Source of the DNA: Vibrio cholerae | GTDB lineage: Bacteria > Actinomycetota > Actinomycetes > Actinomycetales > Micrococcaceae | Direction of reading: 5' to 3' | DNA: 57,694 nt | Assembly (NCBI GenBank): GCA_009728235.1 | Contig: WNZI01000019.1 | Coordinates: 1 to 57,694, forward strand | Shown: one piece after another, positions 10,182-18,292 of the stretch | Position numbering within the stretch: position 1 is the first letter of the stretch | How the letters are laid out: each line of letters begins with the position of its first letter | Notes under the pieces: model-generated | Seen by the model: only the letters and a program-made list of their open reading frames with translations | Told to the model about the DNA's origin: nothing | Databases searched by the model: none | Translations under genes and position numbers: made by a program

Positions 10182-11053
10182 ATGTCACGTACGTCCATTC
10201 CTGCGCGCCACCGCGCCGTCGTCACCCACTCCGTCGCCCTCGAGGGCCTGTCGTATTCCGCGAAGACCGGCGCAGTGGCGCTGGGCAAGCCGGCCATCAT
10301 CGCAGCTGCTACCGGCGGCCTCGTTCTCGCTATCGGGGCCCGGCCCAGGCTGGCACCTACACGCAGGACACCTCCAGCACCGTCACCGCCTCAACGAGTG
10401 GCGGTTACACCGTCGTTTCCGGTGACACGGTGGGCGCCATCGCCGCCAGGCACGGTCTGAACCTGGACACAGTGCTGGCAGCCAACGGCCTGTCCTACGC
10501 CTCGGTCATCTACCCCGGTCAGCAGATCAAGCTCTCCGGCAGTGCCGCTGCAAGTGTTGCTGTCAGTGCAGCCGCGGTTCCCGCTGCAGCGCCGGCCAAC
10601 CAGGTCTTCTACGCGGCCCCCGCACCTGCTGCAGCTCCTGCCGCAGCATCCGTTGCCGCACCGGCTGGCATCCAGCTGACCTCCGCGAACATCGCCCCGA
10701 TCGCCCCGGCAGCCCCGGCAGCTCCATCGGTTCCCGCCAGTGGTGTCGGCGCCGCCCTCGTCGCCTCGGCCTACGCACAGATCGGGTCCACCCAGGACTG
10801 CACTGTTCTCGTCGAGCGGGCCCTGCGCTCGATCGGTAAGAATGTCGGAGACCTCGGCCCCATGCAGTTCTTCCAGTTCGGAACAGTCGTTGCGACCCCA
10901 GCACCGGGTGACCTCGTGATCCGCCCGGGGCACGTCGCCATCTACGTCGGTGGCGGCAAGGTCATCAGCAGCGGAATGAACGGCATCAACGCCACGATGG
11001 AGCACCCCCTGTCGGATCTGGCTGGGTCTTCCTTCGTGCGTGTCAGCGGCTAA
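10182..11053 (+). CDS. Secreted LysM cell-wall hydrolase, NlpC/P60-like (frameshifted)
   Basis: The gene encodes a signal sequence (MSRTSIPARHRAV onward), a LysM peptidoglycan-binding module (GYTVVSGDTVGAIAARHG to IYPGQQIKL), an Ala/Pro-rich linker and a C-terminal NlpC/P60-like domain. That domain has a Cys in QDCTVLVERAL and a His in RPGHVAIYVGGG. The signal peptide and mature protein lie in different frames: one C is missing in the CCC run at 10339-10341. Adding it gives a standard cleavage site APAQA-GTY and a 290-residue protein. The start at 10182 follows the riboswitch and GGGAGAGG. It is either a pseudogene or, more likely, a read error. Likely role: c-di-AMP-controlled wall turnover. 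Confidence 0.85.
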
Positions 11054-11089
11054 CAGACCTCTTCGCTCTAGCGGTCGCTCTAAGACTGA

Positions 11090-11134
11090 GATAGCGGCAA
11101 GTGCCCTGGACGGGGGTGCTTGCCGCTATTTCAT
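11090..11134 (+). terminator. Rho-independent terminator after the LysM gene
   Basis: ATAGCGGCAAG pairs with CTTGCCGCTAT over 11 bp, with partial pairing inward, followed by TTTC. It lies 37 bp after the stop. It also faces the convergent thioredoxin-like gene, so it may work in both directions. Confidence 0.8.
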
Positions 11135-11283
11135 TTCCTTCACAACCTCCCCAGTAGCGTTAAGAGCACCCCAGAACATCGAAGCGCTACTGCCGATGCA
11201 AAGGTCGTGGGCCGGCGGTGGGCCTGCAGGCGATGGCGCCCATCACATACCAAGACTGTGCGGGTGTCGGGGAGACGAGCGGT

Positions 11284-12048
11284 TCAGGTTGCGACGAGTC
11301 GGACTGCTTCGCGGAAATCGTCTAGAGAGGTCAGGGCATTGTGGTTCTGATCGTCGAGGAGGATAAGGGCAGGAGCTCGGCTCACGCCGGCGCGGACAGC
11401 TTCCTGCCTGTCAGCCTCGATAAGTTCCTGTACCTCTGAGCTCCCCATATCCGTGGCGAAGCGGTCGGTGTCGAGCCTGAGGTCACGGGCGATGGCCAAG
11501 TAGGTGTCTACTGTGGCGGCGGCATGCTGAGTCAAGCGTCCCTGAGTGCCGCGGTTCAGGGTCAGCGCTTCCAGAAAGGGAATGAATCGGCCTTGACGAT
11601 CGGCGGCTTCCAGTGCGGCTGCGCCTAGATGCGCCTGCTTATCGGAGGGCAGGTGACGGGCGACGAAGGTGACGCGCCGTGAGTAATCCGTTCGAAGGTT
11701 GGAAAGAAATTCCTGCACGGGCAGTGTTCCCGGCGCGAACAGGTCGATGTATTGAACGAGGACCGCGCGCTCGTGCGAGGCGCGCAGGGTCAGTCGATTA
11801 CTGGCATTGATCGATACCCGTAGGGCCTGTTGTGCCTGTTGATCAATCGGATCTGCGGAATCCACCCGATCCGTCTGTGGAGCTGTCGAGGAGCCCGAAG
11901 AACCCGTCGTGGGACGTGCCTTCGTCAGATTCCTTTGCTGAGGTCCGTCATCGTTGGAGAGGTATCCCTTGAATCCGATGAAGAACGCGATTGACCCGAG
12001 CACCAGGATGATGGACAGGGGGATCATCGCTGCAAACCAGGGATTCAT
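11284..12048 (-). CDS. Membrane-anchored thioredoxin-like (DsbA-fold) protein without cysteines in the active site
   Basis: The 254-residue product has one N-terminal transmembrane helix (about 5-25), a Ser/Thr/Asp linker and a DsbA-like thioredoxin fold (LVQYIDLFAPGTLPVQEF onward, ending with the cis-Pro-type SRAPALILLDD). Where relatives have a C-x-x-C (CESC in the paralogue at 22.4 kb), this protein has APGT. It should not be a thiol oxidoreductase; a binding or chaperone role is possible, but unproven. Start ATG at 12048 precedes the membrane helix; the frame is open upstream to 12195 and a ribosome site is weak. It is next to the sortase and SigK module on the same strand. Confidence 0.78.
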   Translation of the reverse strand: MNPWFAAMIPLSIILVLGSIAFFIGFKGYLSNDDGPQQRNLTKARPTTGSSGSSTAPQTDRVDSADPIDQQAQQALRVSINASNRLTLRASHERAVLVQYIDLFAPGTLPVQEFLSNLRTDYSRRVTFVARHLPSDKQAHLGAAALEAADRQGRFIPFLEALTLNRGTQGRLTQHAAATVDTYLAIARDLRLDTDRFATDMGSSEVQELIEADRQEAVRAGVSRAPALILLDDQNHNALTSLDDFREAVRLVAT

Positions 12049-12352
12049 AGAAAGGGTTCCGGTCCTGTCGCATCCGGCGGGATTGAACGGCGACGGCCTG
12101 TTCAGTTTCGCCCGGACGGGTCGCGCACCAGAGAACGCTCCGACACGGTGCCTCCTTGGCACATGAAGTACATCGTACCGTGAACCAACAGACAAGCTTT
12201 CTGCGGTTGTGACAGCAATTAAGCGCAGCGGCCGAGGTCAGCAGGTTAGGCGGTCCATGATGCGACAGGGACCGGGCAGGGTGCGAGATACATGGCTACT
12301 ACCCCTTAGGCGATTCCGACACCGTAAATGTGCGGCGGTGGGGCAGGGCGGG

Positions 12353-13039
12353 CTAGATGCTCTTGGCGTAGATGACGTAGTTGTCGTCGAACTGTCCGGT
12401 GTCGGGGTCATAGCCGTCGCACGTGATCAGGCGCAGCTCAGCGCCTTCGGTGTTTCCGTAGACGGTGAGGGTTGGGAAGTCGTCCTTGGGGTACTGCTCA
12501 CCGCGGTCGACCGCGAACTTCGCGATCGTGCCGTCTTCACGGGTGATTTCCACGACGTCACCTGGCGTGAGGTCGCGGAGCTTGGCAAAGACGCCCGGGC
12601 CGCCGTCGGTGGCGTTGACGTGTCCGAGGAGGACGGTCGGGCCCTGCTCACCGGGGGTGGGGGACTGGTTGTACCAGCTGGCGGGGGCACCTGGCCCGTC
12701 GGGTGGTACCTCGAGTGACCCGTTCTCGCGCAGTCCCAGCGAGAGCAGATCCGAGCCGGCGCCGATCGCCGGAATAGTGAAGGACACGGGCGCTGATTCC
12801 GCCAGGAACTGTGCAGCAGGAGCGGGATTTGCAGCGGCGCTTGAGGGTGTCGCGGGCGCCGGGGCGGAGCTCGAAGTGTCTGGGGCCGGTGAAGGGCTTG
12901 ATGATGCGGTTGCGCTTGGCTGTTGGCTGCTGGTCTCTGCCTGCGGGGCGGCGGGGGCGCCGCATCCGGTGAGGAGAACAGCAGCGACCACCGTGGAAAC
13001 CAGAAGGTTTCGACGGCGGCCGCTGGGTGAACTAATCAT
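12353..13039 (-). CDS. Class E/F-type sortase, lipoprotein-anchored
   Basis: The 228-residue product starts with a lipobox signal (VLLTGC) and a long Ser/Pro/Ala linker. A sortase domain follows with VPPDGPGAPASWY, the catalytic-His strand LLGHVNA, and the catalytic-Cys strand LRLITCDG. The third catalytic residue, an Arg near the C-terminus, is not evident: the tail reads TGQFDDNYVIYAK. It would join a sorting-signal protein to the cell envelope. The gene just upstream on the same strand encodes a plausible substrate ending AQETG-helix-RRR, 40 bp away, so the two look like a dedicated pair. Confidence 0.85.
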   Translation of the reverse strand: MISSPSGRRRNLLVSTVVAAVLLTGCGAPAAPQAETSSQQPSATASSSPSPAPDTSSSAPAPATPSSAAANPAPAAQFLAESAPVSFTIPAIGAGSDLLSLGLRENGSLEVPPDGPGAPASWYNQSPTPGEQGPTVLLGHVNATDGGPGVFAKLRDLTPGDVVEITREDGTIAKFAVDRGEQYPKDDFPTLTVYGNTEGAELRLITCDGYDPDTGQFDDNYVIYAKSI

Positions 13040-13079
13040 GGTGTGAATGCTGTCCGATCAGTTCGTTCTGCTTGGTTGA

Positions 13080-13859
13080 TTAAGCCTGGTCGGCTACGCG
13101 ACGACGAACAACGTAGGTTCCGCCAGCTGCAACGGCGAGGACGAGGCCGCCACCGAGGGCGAGCATGCCGACGTTGCTGCCGGTCTCCTGTGCGACACCG
13201 GTGTCAGCGCCACCGGAAGGCATGTCGCCCATCTGGGCGGCGAGGTTTCCACACAGTGCCGGTGAGGTGGCGCCGAGGGGGAGCTCGGGGTCGAGGTCGC
13301 TCGGGGAGTTGAAGACTTCCTCGGAGACGCCGGCCGTTGCGGGATCCAGGCCGTGGACGACGACGACGGCGGTGCCGGCGTCAAGCGCGTCCTGGGTGGT
13401 CTGGTTGATTTCGAAGGAGCGCTGGATGTTGTAGCTTCCACCCTGGCCGCCGAGTGCGAGGTTCAGGCCCTCTTCGGGTCCGGTGGCGCCGCTGGTGGTC
13501 AGCGTGGTCTGGATTCCACCGTACAGGCTGGCAGCCTCGGAGGTGTTGACGATGCCGTCGCCGTTGGCGTCATCAGCGTCGGTCGGGCAGGTACCCATGG
13601 CCAGGCCGTGGATGTGCTGGACGTGGGGGTACGGGCCGTCCATGAAGGTCTCGGCAAGGCCGTTGACCTGCAAGTTGACGGTAGCCGTGGTGCCTTCAAC
13701 GTCAACCGTGACCGTTCCGGTGCCGGTCGTACCGTTGAGCTGGCCCAGCGTGGACGAGTAGGAGCCCGACGCGTGGTCGGCCATGGCGGGAGCGCCGGCC
13801 ATGGCAACTGCGCCAAGAGTCAGCGCGGGTACTGCGAGAAGCCGCATTTTCTTGTTCAT
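13080..13859 (-). CDS. CHRD-like secreted protein with a sortase sorting signal
   Basis: The 259-residue protein has a signal peptide (APAMA-DHA), a CHRD-like beta domain (PHVQHIHGLAMGTCP, NIQRSFEIN, VVVVHGLDP) and an EF-hand-like loop DANGDGIVNTSE. The C-terminus has AQETGSN, a hydrophobic helix (GMLALGGGLVLAVAAG) and a basic tail RRRVADQA, the arrangement of a sortase substrate. The HxHG motif typical of CHRD proteins could bind metal. It is probably anchored by the sortase encoded next. The SigK-like factor upstream on the same strand may control it. Confidence 0.82.
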   Translation of the reverse strand: MNKKMRLLAVPALTLGAVAMAGAPAMADHASGSYSSTLGQLNGTTGTGTVTVDVEGTTATVNLQVNGLAETFMDGPYPHVQHIHGLAMGTCPTDADDANGDGIVNTSEAASLYGGIQTTLTTSGATGPEEGLNLALGGQGGSYNIQRSFEINQTTQDALDAGTAVVVVHGLDPATAGVSEEVFNSPSDLDPELPLGATSPALCGNLAAQMGDMPSGGADTGVAQETGSNVGMLALGGGLVLAVAAGGTYVVRRRVADQA

Positions 13860-13886
13860 GAGATAAATCCTTCACTGTGCGGTGAG

Positions 13887-13909
13887 GGCGCACCCGTCGT
13901 GGGTGCGCC
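13887..13909 (-). terminator. Hairpin between the sigma factor and CHRD genes
   Basis: GGCGCACCC and GGGTGCGCC form a perfect 9-bp stem with loop GTCGT. On the minus strand it follows the sigma factor gene by about 80 bp and precedes the CHRD gene. No T-run follows. Confidence 0.55.
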
Positions 13910-13986
13910 TAAGTGTGATTCGGAGCACTCTCCCGAGCGGATGGGAAGTAGTTGAACTAATTTTTCAGCCGGGCCCACAGCCTTCC

Positions 13987-14640
13987 CTATGCGTGGTTCC
14001 GCGGGGTGGGGACGGGTGTCTGCAGGGTGCTCGTCGAGTGCTGGCCGGATGGTGGCGGAATGGTGAGTGCTCGGCGGAGGACAATCAGGCTGTCTCTGAT
14101 ACGGCTCTTGGCGGTGGGCAGTGGAACGGATTGGCGGATGGCGACCACTTCATAGGTGAGGCCTTCGTAGAAGGCCAGGTATATCGCTTCTCGTTGCACC
14201 GGGGTGAGGCTCGTGAGTAGGGATCGGATGATCTGATGGTCGACTCTGTCGAGGGCAACGTCAGCGGTGTCGTCGACTTCTCGGGTGAAGTTTTCGATGA
14301 GGTATTGGAGTTCGTGGCGGTGTGCGCGTTCTTCACTGGCTCGCCGGTCGAAAGCTCGGCGGTGTGTGACGGTCATGATCCAGGTGTCGGGGTGACCGCG
14401 GTCGGTGTCGTACGTGCCGGCTTTCCGCCAGATTTCGAGGAACACGTCCTGCGTGACTTCTGCGGCGATGCTCGGGTTGAGTACGACACGGTTACTCCAC
14501 GCGAAGATCGCCGGACCCATGAGCGACAGGAGTGCACTGTAAGCGGCCTCGTCCCGCCCCGCGATGCTCGCCAGGAGGGCGCGGAGCCTGACGCGCAGAG
14601 CAGGCGGCCGGGCAACAGCTTCAAGCGATACCTCGCTCAT
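13987..14640 (-). CDS. sigK: ECF RNA polymerase sigma factor, SigK-like
   Basis: The 217-residue protein has region 2 (SALLSLMGPAIFAWSNRV, AAEVTQDVFLEIWRKAGTYD, TWIMTVTHRRAFDRRA) and region 4 (LTPVQREAIYLAFYEGLTYEVVA, SRIRDSLIVLRRAL). This matches mycobacterial/arthrobacterial SigK. No anti-sigma gene (RskA-like) lies beside it, which is unusual. ATG at 14640 is preferred over TTG at 14643. In mycobacteria SigK drives secreted antigens (MPT70/83), so the CHRD protein, sortase and lipoproteins here are plausible targets; that is inference. Confidence 0.9.
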   Translation of the reverse strand: MSEVSLEAVARPPALRVRLRALLASIAGRDEAAYSALLSLMGPAIFAWSNRVVLNPSIAAEVTQDVFLEIWRKAGTYDTDRGHPDTWIMTVTHRRAFDRRASEERAHRHELQYLIENFTREVDDTADVALDRVDHQIIRSLLTSLTPVQREAIYLAFYEGLTYEVVAIRQSVPLPTAKSRIRDSLIVLRRALTIPPPSGQHSTSTLQTPVPTPRNHA

Positions 14641-15146
14641 CAATCCCCTCCCGGCTTGTCCGCATCAGCTTATGAGCCCGGTGACACATCGCGGCCACAC
14701 CTGCCCCAGGTATGCCAAAGGCCGGACAGCGACTAGCCCTGTGGGCCGTGTCGATGCGTCAGATTGTTGGGCGAATACCACCTGGTCAGCCGCGAGTTGT
14801 TCTCGAGACCCTGAGGAGATTTTCAGCGTCCATGCAGAAACAGGGCCTAGTGTGGTGTCATCCTCATGTGCGAGTGATCGGGACGGATGCATACCATCTC
14901 ACCCGAGCGCGCCGGAGATGGAAGGTGCTGCGATGAGCCTTTTCCTCTCCGGCGCCGTTCCTTTCAACGGCGACCGAGTAAGACGCGAGGGTCCCTGATC
15001 CGGCCAATTCGGTGAGCCGTGGCCGGCTGCGACGCGGTATGCGGCAGTTCATCGGCTGTCTGAACCAAACCATCGGCGCCCGTGGTCCGAATCACATCGG
15101 TCACGGTCCGCATGCGGACCTCCGGACTATCAGGGGTCAATCCCGT
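14641..15146. other. About 500 bp divergent region between sigK and a lipoprotein gene
   Basis: The region should contain promoters for the divergent sigma factor and lipoprotein genes. Short open frames here have no family resemblance. I see no convincing hairpin or RNA gene. Confidence 0.5.
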
Positions 15147-15875
15147 ATGAGCACATTCCGCCGCCCACGGGCACGCCTGGCGCTGGGTCTTCTTGTTATC
15201 GCTGCCGTGTCAGGCTGCGGCGTCGCGGAACAGAACCCGCTGAACGTCAACACGCAGGACGTCAACGCTCAGGACGGTGGGGAGGATGCCGGACAGGGCA
15301 GCACCCGTTCCTCGGTGTCGGCCCCGGAAGACGCCAAGGAGGGTCAGGACGGGGCATCCTTCATCTCAGCGGACCTTGATGATGATCCGCTGAACATCCG
15401 GGCTGATGGGGCGACCCTTTGCGGAGTTCAGCCCAAGGACAGCTTCCTGCAGTACACGATCATGCTGCATAACCCGACACTGGAAACCTTCACCTTCGAC
15501 AGCGTCGACCTCGTCGACGCGCAGGGCCTGGGGAAGATCGACGCCAAGATCACGCCGGCGAACCGTGAGGGCCACGGCAATCATGGAGCCTCGCCCGCGG
15601 TAGCTGGCGGGCACGGTGCGGCAGGCCATGACGCGACCCCGACCCCAACGCCCTCTCCGACAGAGCCCAGTACCTTTTCCGTTGAGCCGGTCCCCGCCGT
15701 CGGGTATCAGTTCGAACCGGATCAGCACATCAATATCGTGGTGTCCGTCGCACTGGAGGAGTCCGCGACGCGCGGCACTGCGGATGATGTTCTCGTCGGC
15801 TTCTCCGCGACGGCACGGGAGTTCTCCGTCCCGCACGACCTGAACATCACGATCGACAAGTCCACCTGCTCCTGA
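15147..15875 (+). CDS. Putative lipoprotein of unknown function, PCuAC-like layout
   Basis: The 242-residue product has a lipoprotein signal (AVSGCG, Cys about 22). An Asp/Gln/Ser-rich linker leads to a beta-rich domain with LHNPTLETFTFDSVDLVDAQG. A Gly/His-rich insertion (NREGHGNHG, AGGHGAAGHDATPTPTPSP) looks like a flexible, possibly metal-binding loop. ATG at 15147 is chosen because the signal peptide begins there; the frame is open to 15012. It lies between the divergent sigK and the CDF exporter gene. The family is not recognised, and the likeness to a copper-site domain is only in layout. Confidence 0.72.
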   Translation: MSTFRRPRARLALGLLVIAAVSGCGVAEQNPLNVNTQDVNAQDGGEDAGQGSTRSSVSAPEDAKEGQDGASFISADLDDDPLNIRADGATLCGVQPKDSFLQYTIMLHNPTLETFTFDSVDLVDAQGLGKIDAKITPANREGHGNHGASPAVAGGHGAAGHDATPTPTPSPTEPSTFSVEPVPAVGYQFEPDQHINIVVSVALEESATRGTADDVLVGFSATAREFSVPHDLNITIDKSTCS

Positions 15876-15912
15876 CCTGGCTCCCGATCTTCCTCTCGGC
15901 TTTCGAAGACGT

Positions 15913-16872
15913 CTAGCAGTGGTCGTGGCGTCCGCTGGCAGGCTCGAGCTGCAGGGTGGAGTGGCGGATGTCGAAGTGCTCGCTGATACAGGCGTTGAGT
16001 TCAGCGAGAATACGTTCGGCGCGGCCGTTAGTGAATGCGCCTGAGTCGATCTGCACATGTGCAGTCAACGCCGGGAGACCGGAGGTGATGGTCCAGGCAT
16101 GCAGATCATCGACTAGGACCACGCCCGACACGTCCTCCATGTGTCGCCGCACTTCAACGAGATCGGTGTCCTCCGGGGTCGCCTCGAGCAGGACCAGAAC
16201 GACGGCTTTCAGGAGGCTGTAGGCTCGCGGCAGGATCAGGAGCCCGATCGCGATGCTGGCCAACCCATCAGCCCGGGCGAATCCTGTGAACTGGATGATA
16301 AGAGCGGCAACGATTACCGCGATCGAACCGAGCATGTCGCCCAGGACCTCCAGATAGGCTCCACGAACGTTCAGGCTTTCCTTCTGGCCTCCCATCAGCA
16401 GGCGCAAAGCGATGAAGTTCGCGATCAAGCCCAGCGTCGCGGCGATCAGCATGATCGGGGCTTCGACCTCAGCTGGAGACAAGGTGCGCCTGGTCCCCTC
16501 AATAAGCATCACAACGCCGATGACGCCGACGATCAGGCCGTTGACGAGCGCTGCAAGGACCTCCACCCGTTTCCACCCGAAGGTGCGCCGCTCAGTCGCC
16601 GGCCGTGCAGCAAGCCACGTCGCGAAGATCGCGATCGCTAGGCCGAGGGAATCGCTGAGCATGTGGCCGGCATCAGCGAGCAGGGCGACCGATCCGGACA
16701 GGATGGCACCGACGATCTCGATGAGCATGACCGACACCGTGATGGCCAGAGCTGCAATCAGACGACCCCGATGCGCACCACCGGCGGTCAGGCCGTGCGA
16801 ATGACCACCATGAGAACCTTCACCCCCAGTCTCCCGACCATCAGACGCGCCGTGCTCGTGGCCGGTACTCAC
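15913..16872 (-). CDS. Cation diffusion facilitator (CzcD/ZitB-like zinc/cadmium exporter)
   Basis: The 319-residue membrane antiporter has a His-rich N-terminus (HEHGASDGRETGGEGSHGGHSHG), six transmembrane helices, and the metal-site motifs LLADAGHMLSD and YLEVLGDMLGS. A cytoplasmic ferredoxin-like C-terminal domain follows (DLHAWTITSGLPALTAHV). It exports Zn(II), and perhaps Cd(II) or Co(II), in exchange for protons. It starts at GTG, overlapping the stop of the upstream ArsR repressor gene by four bases, so the two are translationally coupled. Confidence 0.92.
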   Translation of the reverse strand: MSTGHEHGASDGRETGGEGSHGGHSHGLTAGGAHRGRLIAALAITVSVMLIEIVGAILSGSVALLADAGHMLSDSLGLAIAIFATWLAARPATERRTFGWKRVEVLAALVNGLIVGVIGVVMLIEGTRRTLSPAEVEAPIMLIAATLGLIANFIALRLLMGGQKESLNVRGAYLEVLGDMLGSIAVIVAALIIQFTGFARADGLASIAIGLLILPRAYSLLKAVVLVLLEATPEDTDLVEVRRHMEDVSGVVLVDDLHAWTITSGLPALTAHVQIDSGAFTNGRAERILAELNACISEHFDIRHSTLQLEPASGRHDHC

Positions 16873-17279
16873 GATGCCCGCACCGGCGACGTAGCAAGTG
16901 ATGTAGAAAGCGACGTGGAAACAGAATCATGATCGATGTGGTCACTGGAAGAACCTGATCCACCGGTGGCACTGGATGCCGCGCTGTCATGGGCGAGCAG
17001 TCGCTCTCCGGCGTGCAACAGATCATCTAACCCGGGGTGCGAGAGCCGGTACAAGGTGGCGCGCCCGTCAGGAGTGGCTGACACCAGGCCCGTACTCCTG
17101 AGCACAGCCAGATGCGCCGACACCGTCGACTGCGCCAGTCCAAGGTGCGCCGAGAGCTCTCCCACCCGGTGCGGGCCGTCCGCCAAGCAGTGTATGAGTG
17201 ACAGGCGGGTGGGCTCGGCCAACGCCCGGAAAATCAGTGCGGCCTCATCATGCTGATGCACATCGTAATTCATCGTCAT
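16869..17279 (-). CDS. ArsR/SmtB-family metal-sensing repressor
   Basis: The 136-residue protein has a winged helix (EPTRLSLIHCLADGPHRVGELSAHLGLAQSTVSAHLAVLRSTGLVS, here spread over residues 22-67). The C-terminal HxxHD-type segment (SSSDHIDHDSVS) and the N-terminal DVHQHDE could supply a metal site. It should repress itself and the exporter gene with which it overlaps by four bases, and be released by Zn/Cd-type ions. A palindrome lies just upstream of its start. Confidence 0.9.
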   Translation of the reverse strand: MTMNYDVHQHDEAALIFRALAEPTRLSLIHCLADGPHRVGELSAHLGLAQSTVSAHLAVLRSTGLVSATPDGRATLYRLSHPGLDDLLHAGERLLAHDSAASSATGGSGSSSDHIDHDSVSTSLSTSLATSPVRAS

Positions 17280-17290
17280 GCGACGATCTT

Positions 17291-17306
17291 ATCGTTGATT
17301 AACGAT
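17291..17306. promoter_or_regulatory. Operator-like palindrome upstream of the ArsR-CDF pair
   Basis: ATCGTT and AACGAT form a perfect 6-bp inverted repeat around GATT. It lies 12 bp upstream of the repressor start on the minus strand, a typical place for an autoregulatory ArsR/SmtB site. Confidence 0.6.
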
Positions 17307-17359
17307 GAATACCAGAGGTGGTGCCGTGTGGCTGGTGAGGTGGCGGGTCAGGTGCCTGG

Positions 17360-18178
17360 TCACGTGGTGGTCGTGCCGCTGACTTCGCGGTGCAGTCTCT
17401 CAGTGATTGTCCGCCGCAGACGACGTCGGGCAACGACTGCAAGCAGGGCCACCAACCAGGCCAAAGTTAGGCATCCAAGGCCCGAGTAGTAGATCCATGT
17501 GGCCGGAGCTACTGCAGATTCTTCTGGCCCGAGCAACAACGGTGCGAAGTACCAGAACAGAAGAGCGAGGCCCAGCAGCGCAGCGCAACCGGCTGCGACC
17601 ATAAGCGGCTGACGTCCCGTACGTCGCCCGTTGGTTGCAAGACCGACCGGAAGCAGGGCCACACCCGTGAGGGTGAGGACTGATCCGTAGGCGAGAAACT
17701 GCGATGACAGTGCTCCGATGACCATGAGCAGCAAGGCGATGGCGATGATCCGCCGGTGTCGTAGGGGGAGTCTGATGACGCCGGGGCCGGCTTTCAGCAG
17801 AGCCTGTCCGAGGGCGGACCTGATGTCCGCTTCGGTAAGGATCCTCGTGCCGGGTCCCTCCGTCTCGAGCTCCTCGTCGTCCGCCCGTAGAGGCGGCACC
17901 CCCGCCACCCCATTCGTTGTCTTTTCAGATGCCTTTGGCTCCAGGCCAGGTGTCGGTGTCGTTGTCGGTGTTGGTGTGGTTGAAGGGTGGACAGGTTGGC
18001 CATCGATGAGAAGAACCGGTGTAGGGCCAGCGCTTCGGCGGGCGGTCTTCCCGGGTGTGGCAGGTTTGATGAGGGCGACGTGGGCGTAGGGTGCAAGCTC
18101 GATCAGCACCCGTTCGGCCCTCTGCTTGAGCGCACCGGCAGGTGCGTCCATGGACGTGTGGTGGAGCTCGATGTTCAC
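17360..18178 (-). CDS. Membrane protein with a soluble N-terminal domain, unknown function
   Basis: The 272-residue product starts at GTG with a soluble domain of about 65 residues (MNIELHHTSMDAPAGALKQR; VLLIDGQPV), a Thr/Pro linker, a second short soluble part, and about five transmembrane helices from residue 140 on. I do not recognise the family. The soluble start resembles a small alpha/beta fold but has no Cys pair. It follows copC on the same strand with a hairpin between them, and points away from the ArsR palindrome. Its placing among copper and zinc genes suggests a metal-related role, but that is context only. Confidence 0.7.
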   Translation of the reverse strand: MNIELHHTSMDAPAGALKQRAERVLIELAPYAHVALIKPATPGKTARRSAGPTPVLLIDGQPVHPSTTPTPTTTPTPGLEPKASEKTTNGVAGVPPLRADDEELETEGPGTRILTEADIRSALGQALLKAGPGVIRLPLRHRRIIAIALLLMVIGALSSQFLAYGSVLTLTGVALLPVGLATNGRRTGRQPLMVAAGCAALLGLALLFWYFAPLLLGPEESAVAPATWIYYSGLGCLTLAWLVALLAVVARRRLRRTITERLHREVSGTTTT

Positions 18179-18238
18179 GGGGAGCAGCTTTCAGAGAACG
18201 GCAGGGAAGTAGGAAAGCAAGGCCCAAGCACGTACAGG

Positions 18239-18270
18239 CCCACACCGTATTTTTCGGGACACGGTGTGGG
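18239..18270. terminator. Inverted repeat after copC
   Basis: CCCACACCGT and ACGGTGTGGG form a perfect 10-bp stem with a 12-base loop. On the minus strand it lies about 23 bp after the copC stop. The usual T-run is missing. It could terminate copC or be an operator for the gene downstream. Confidence 0.6.
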
Positions 18271-18292
18271 ACCTGGGAGGGGGTGGCAGGGG

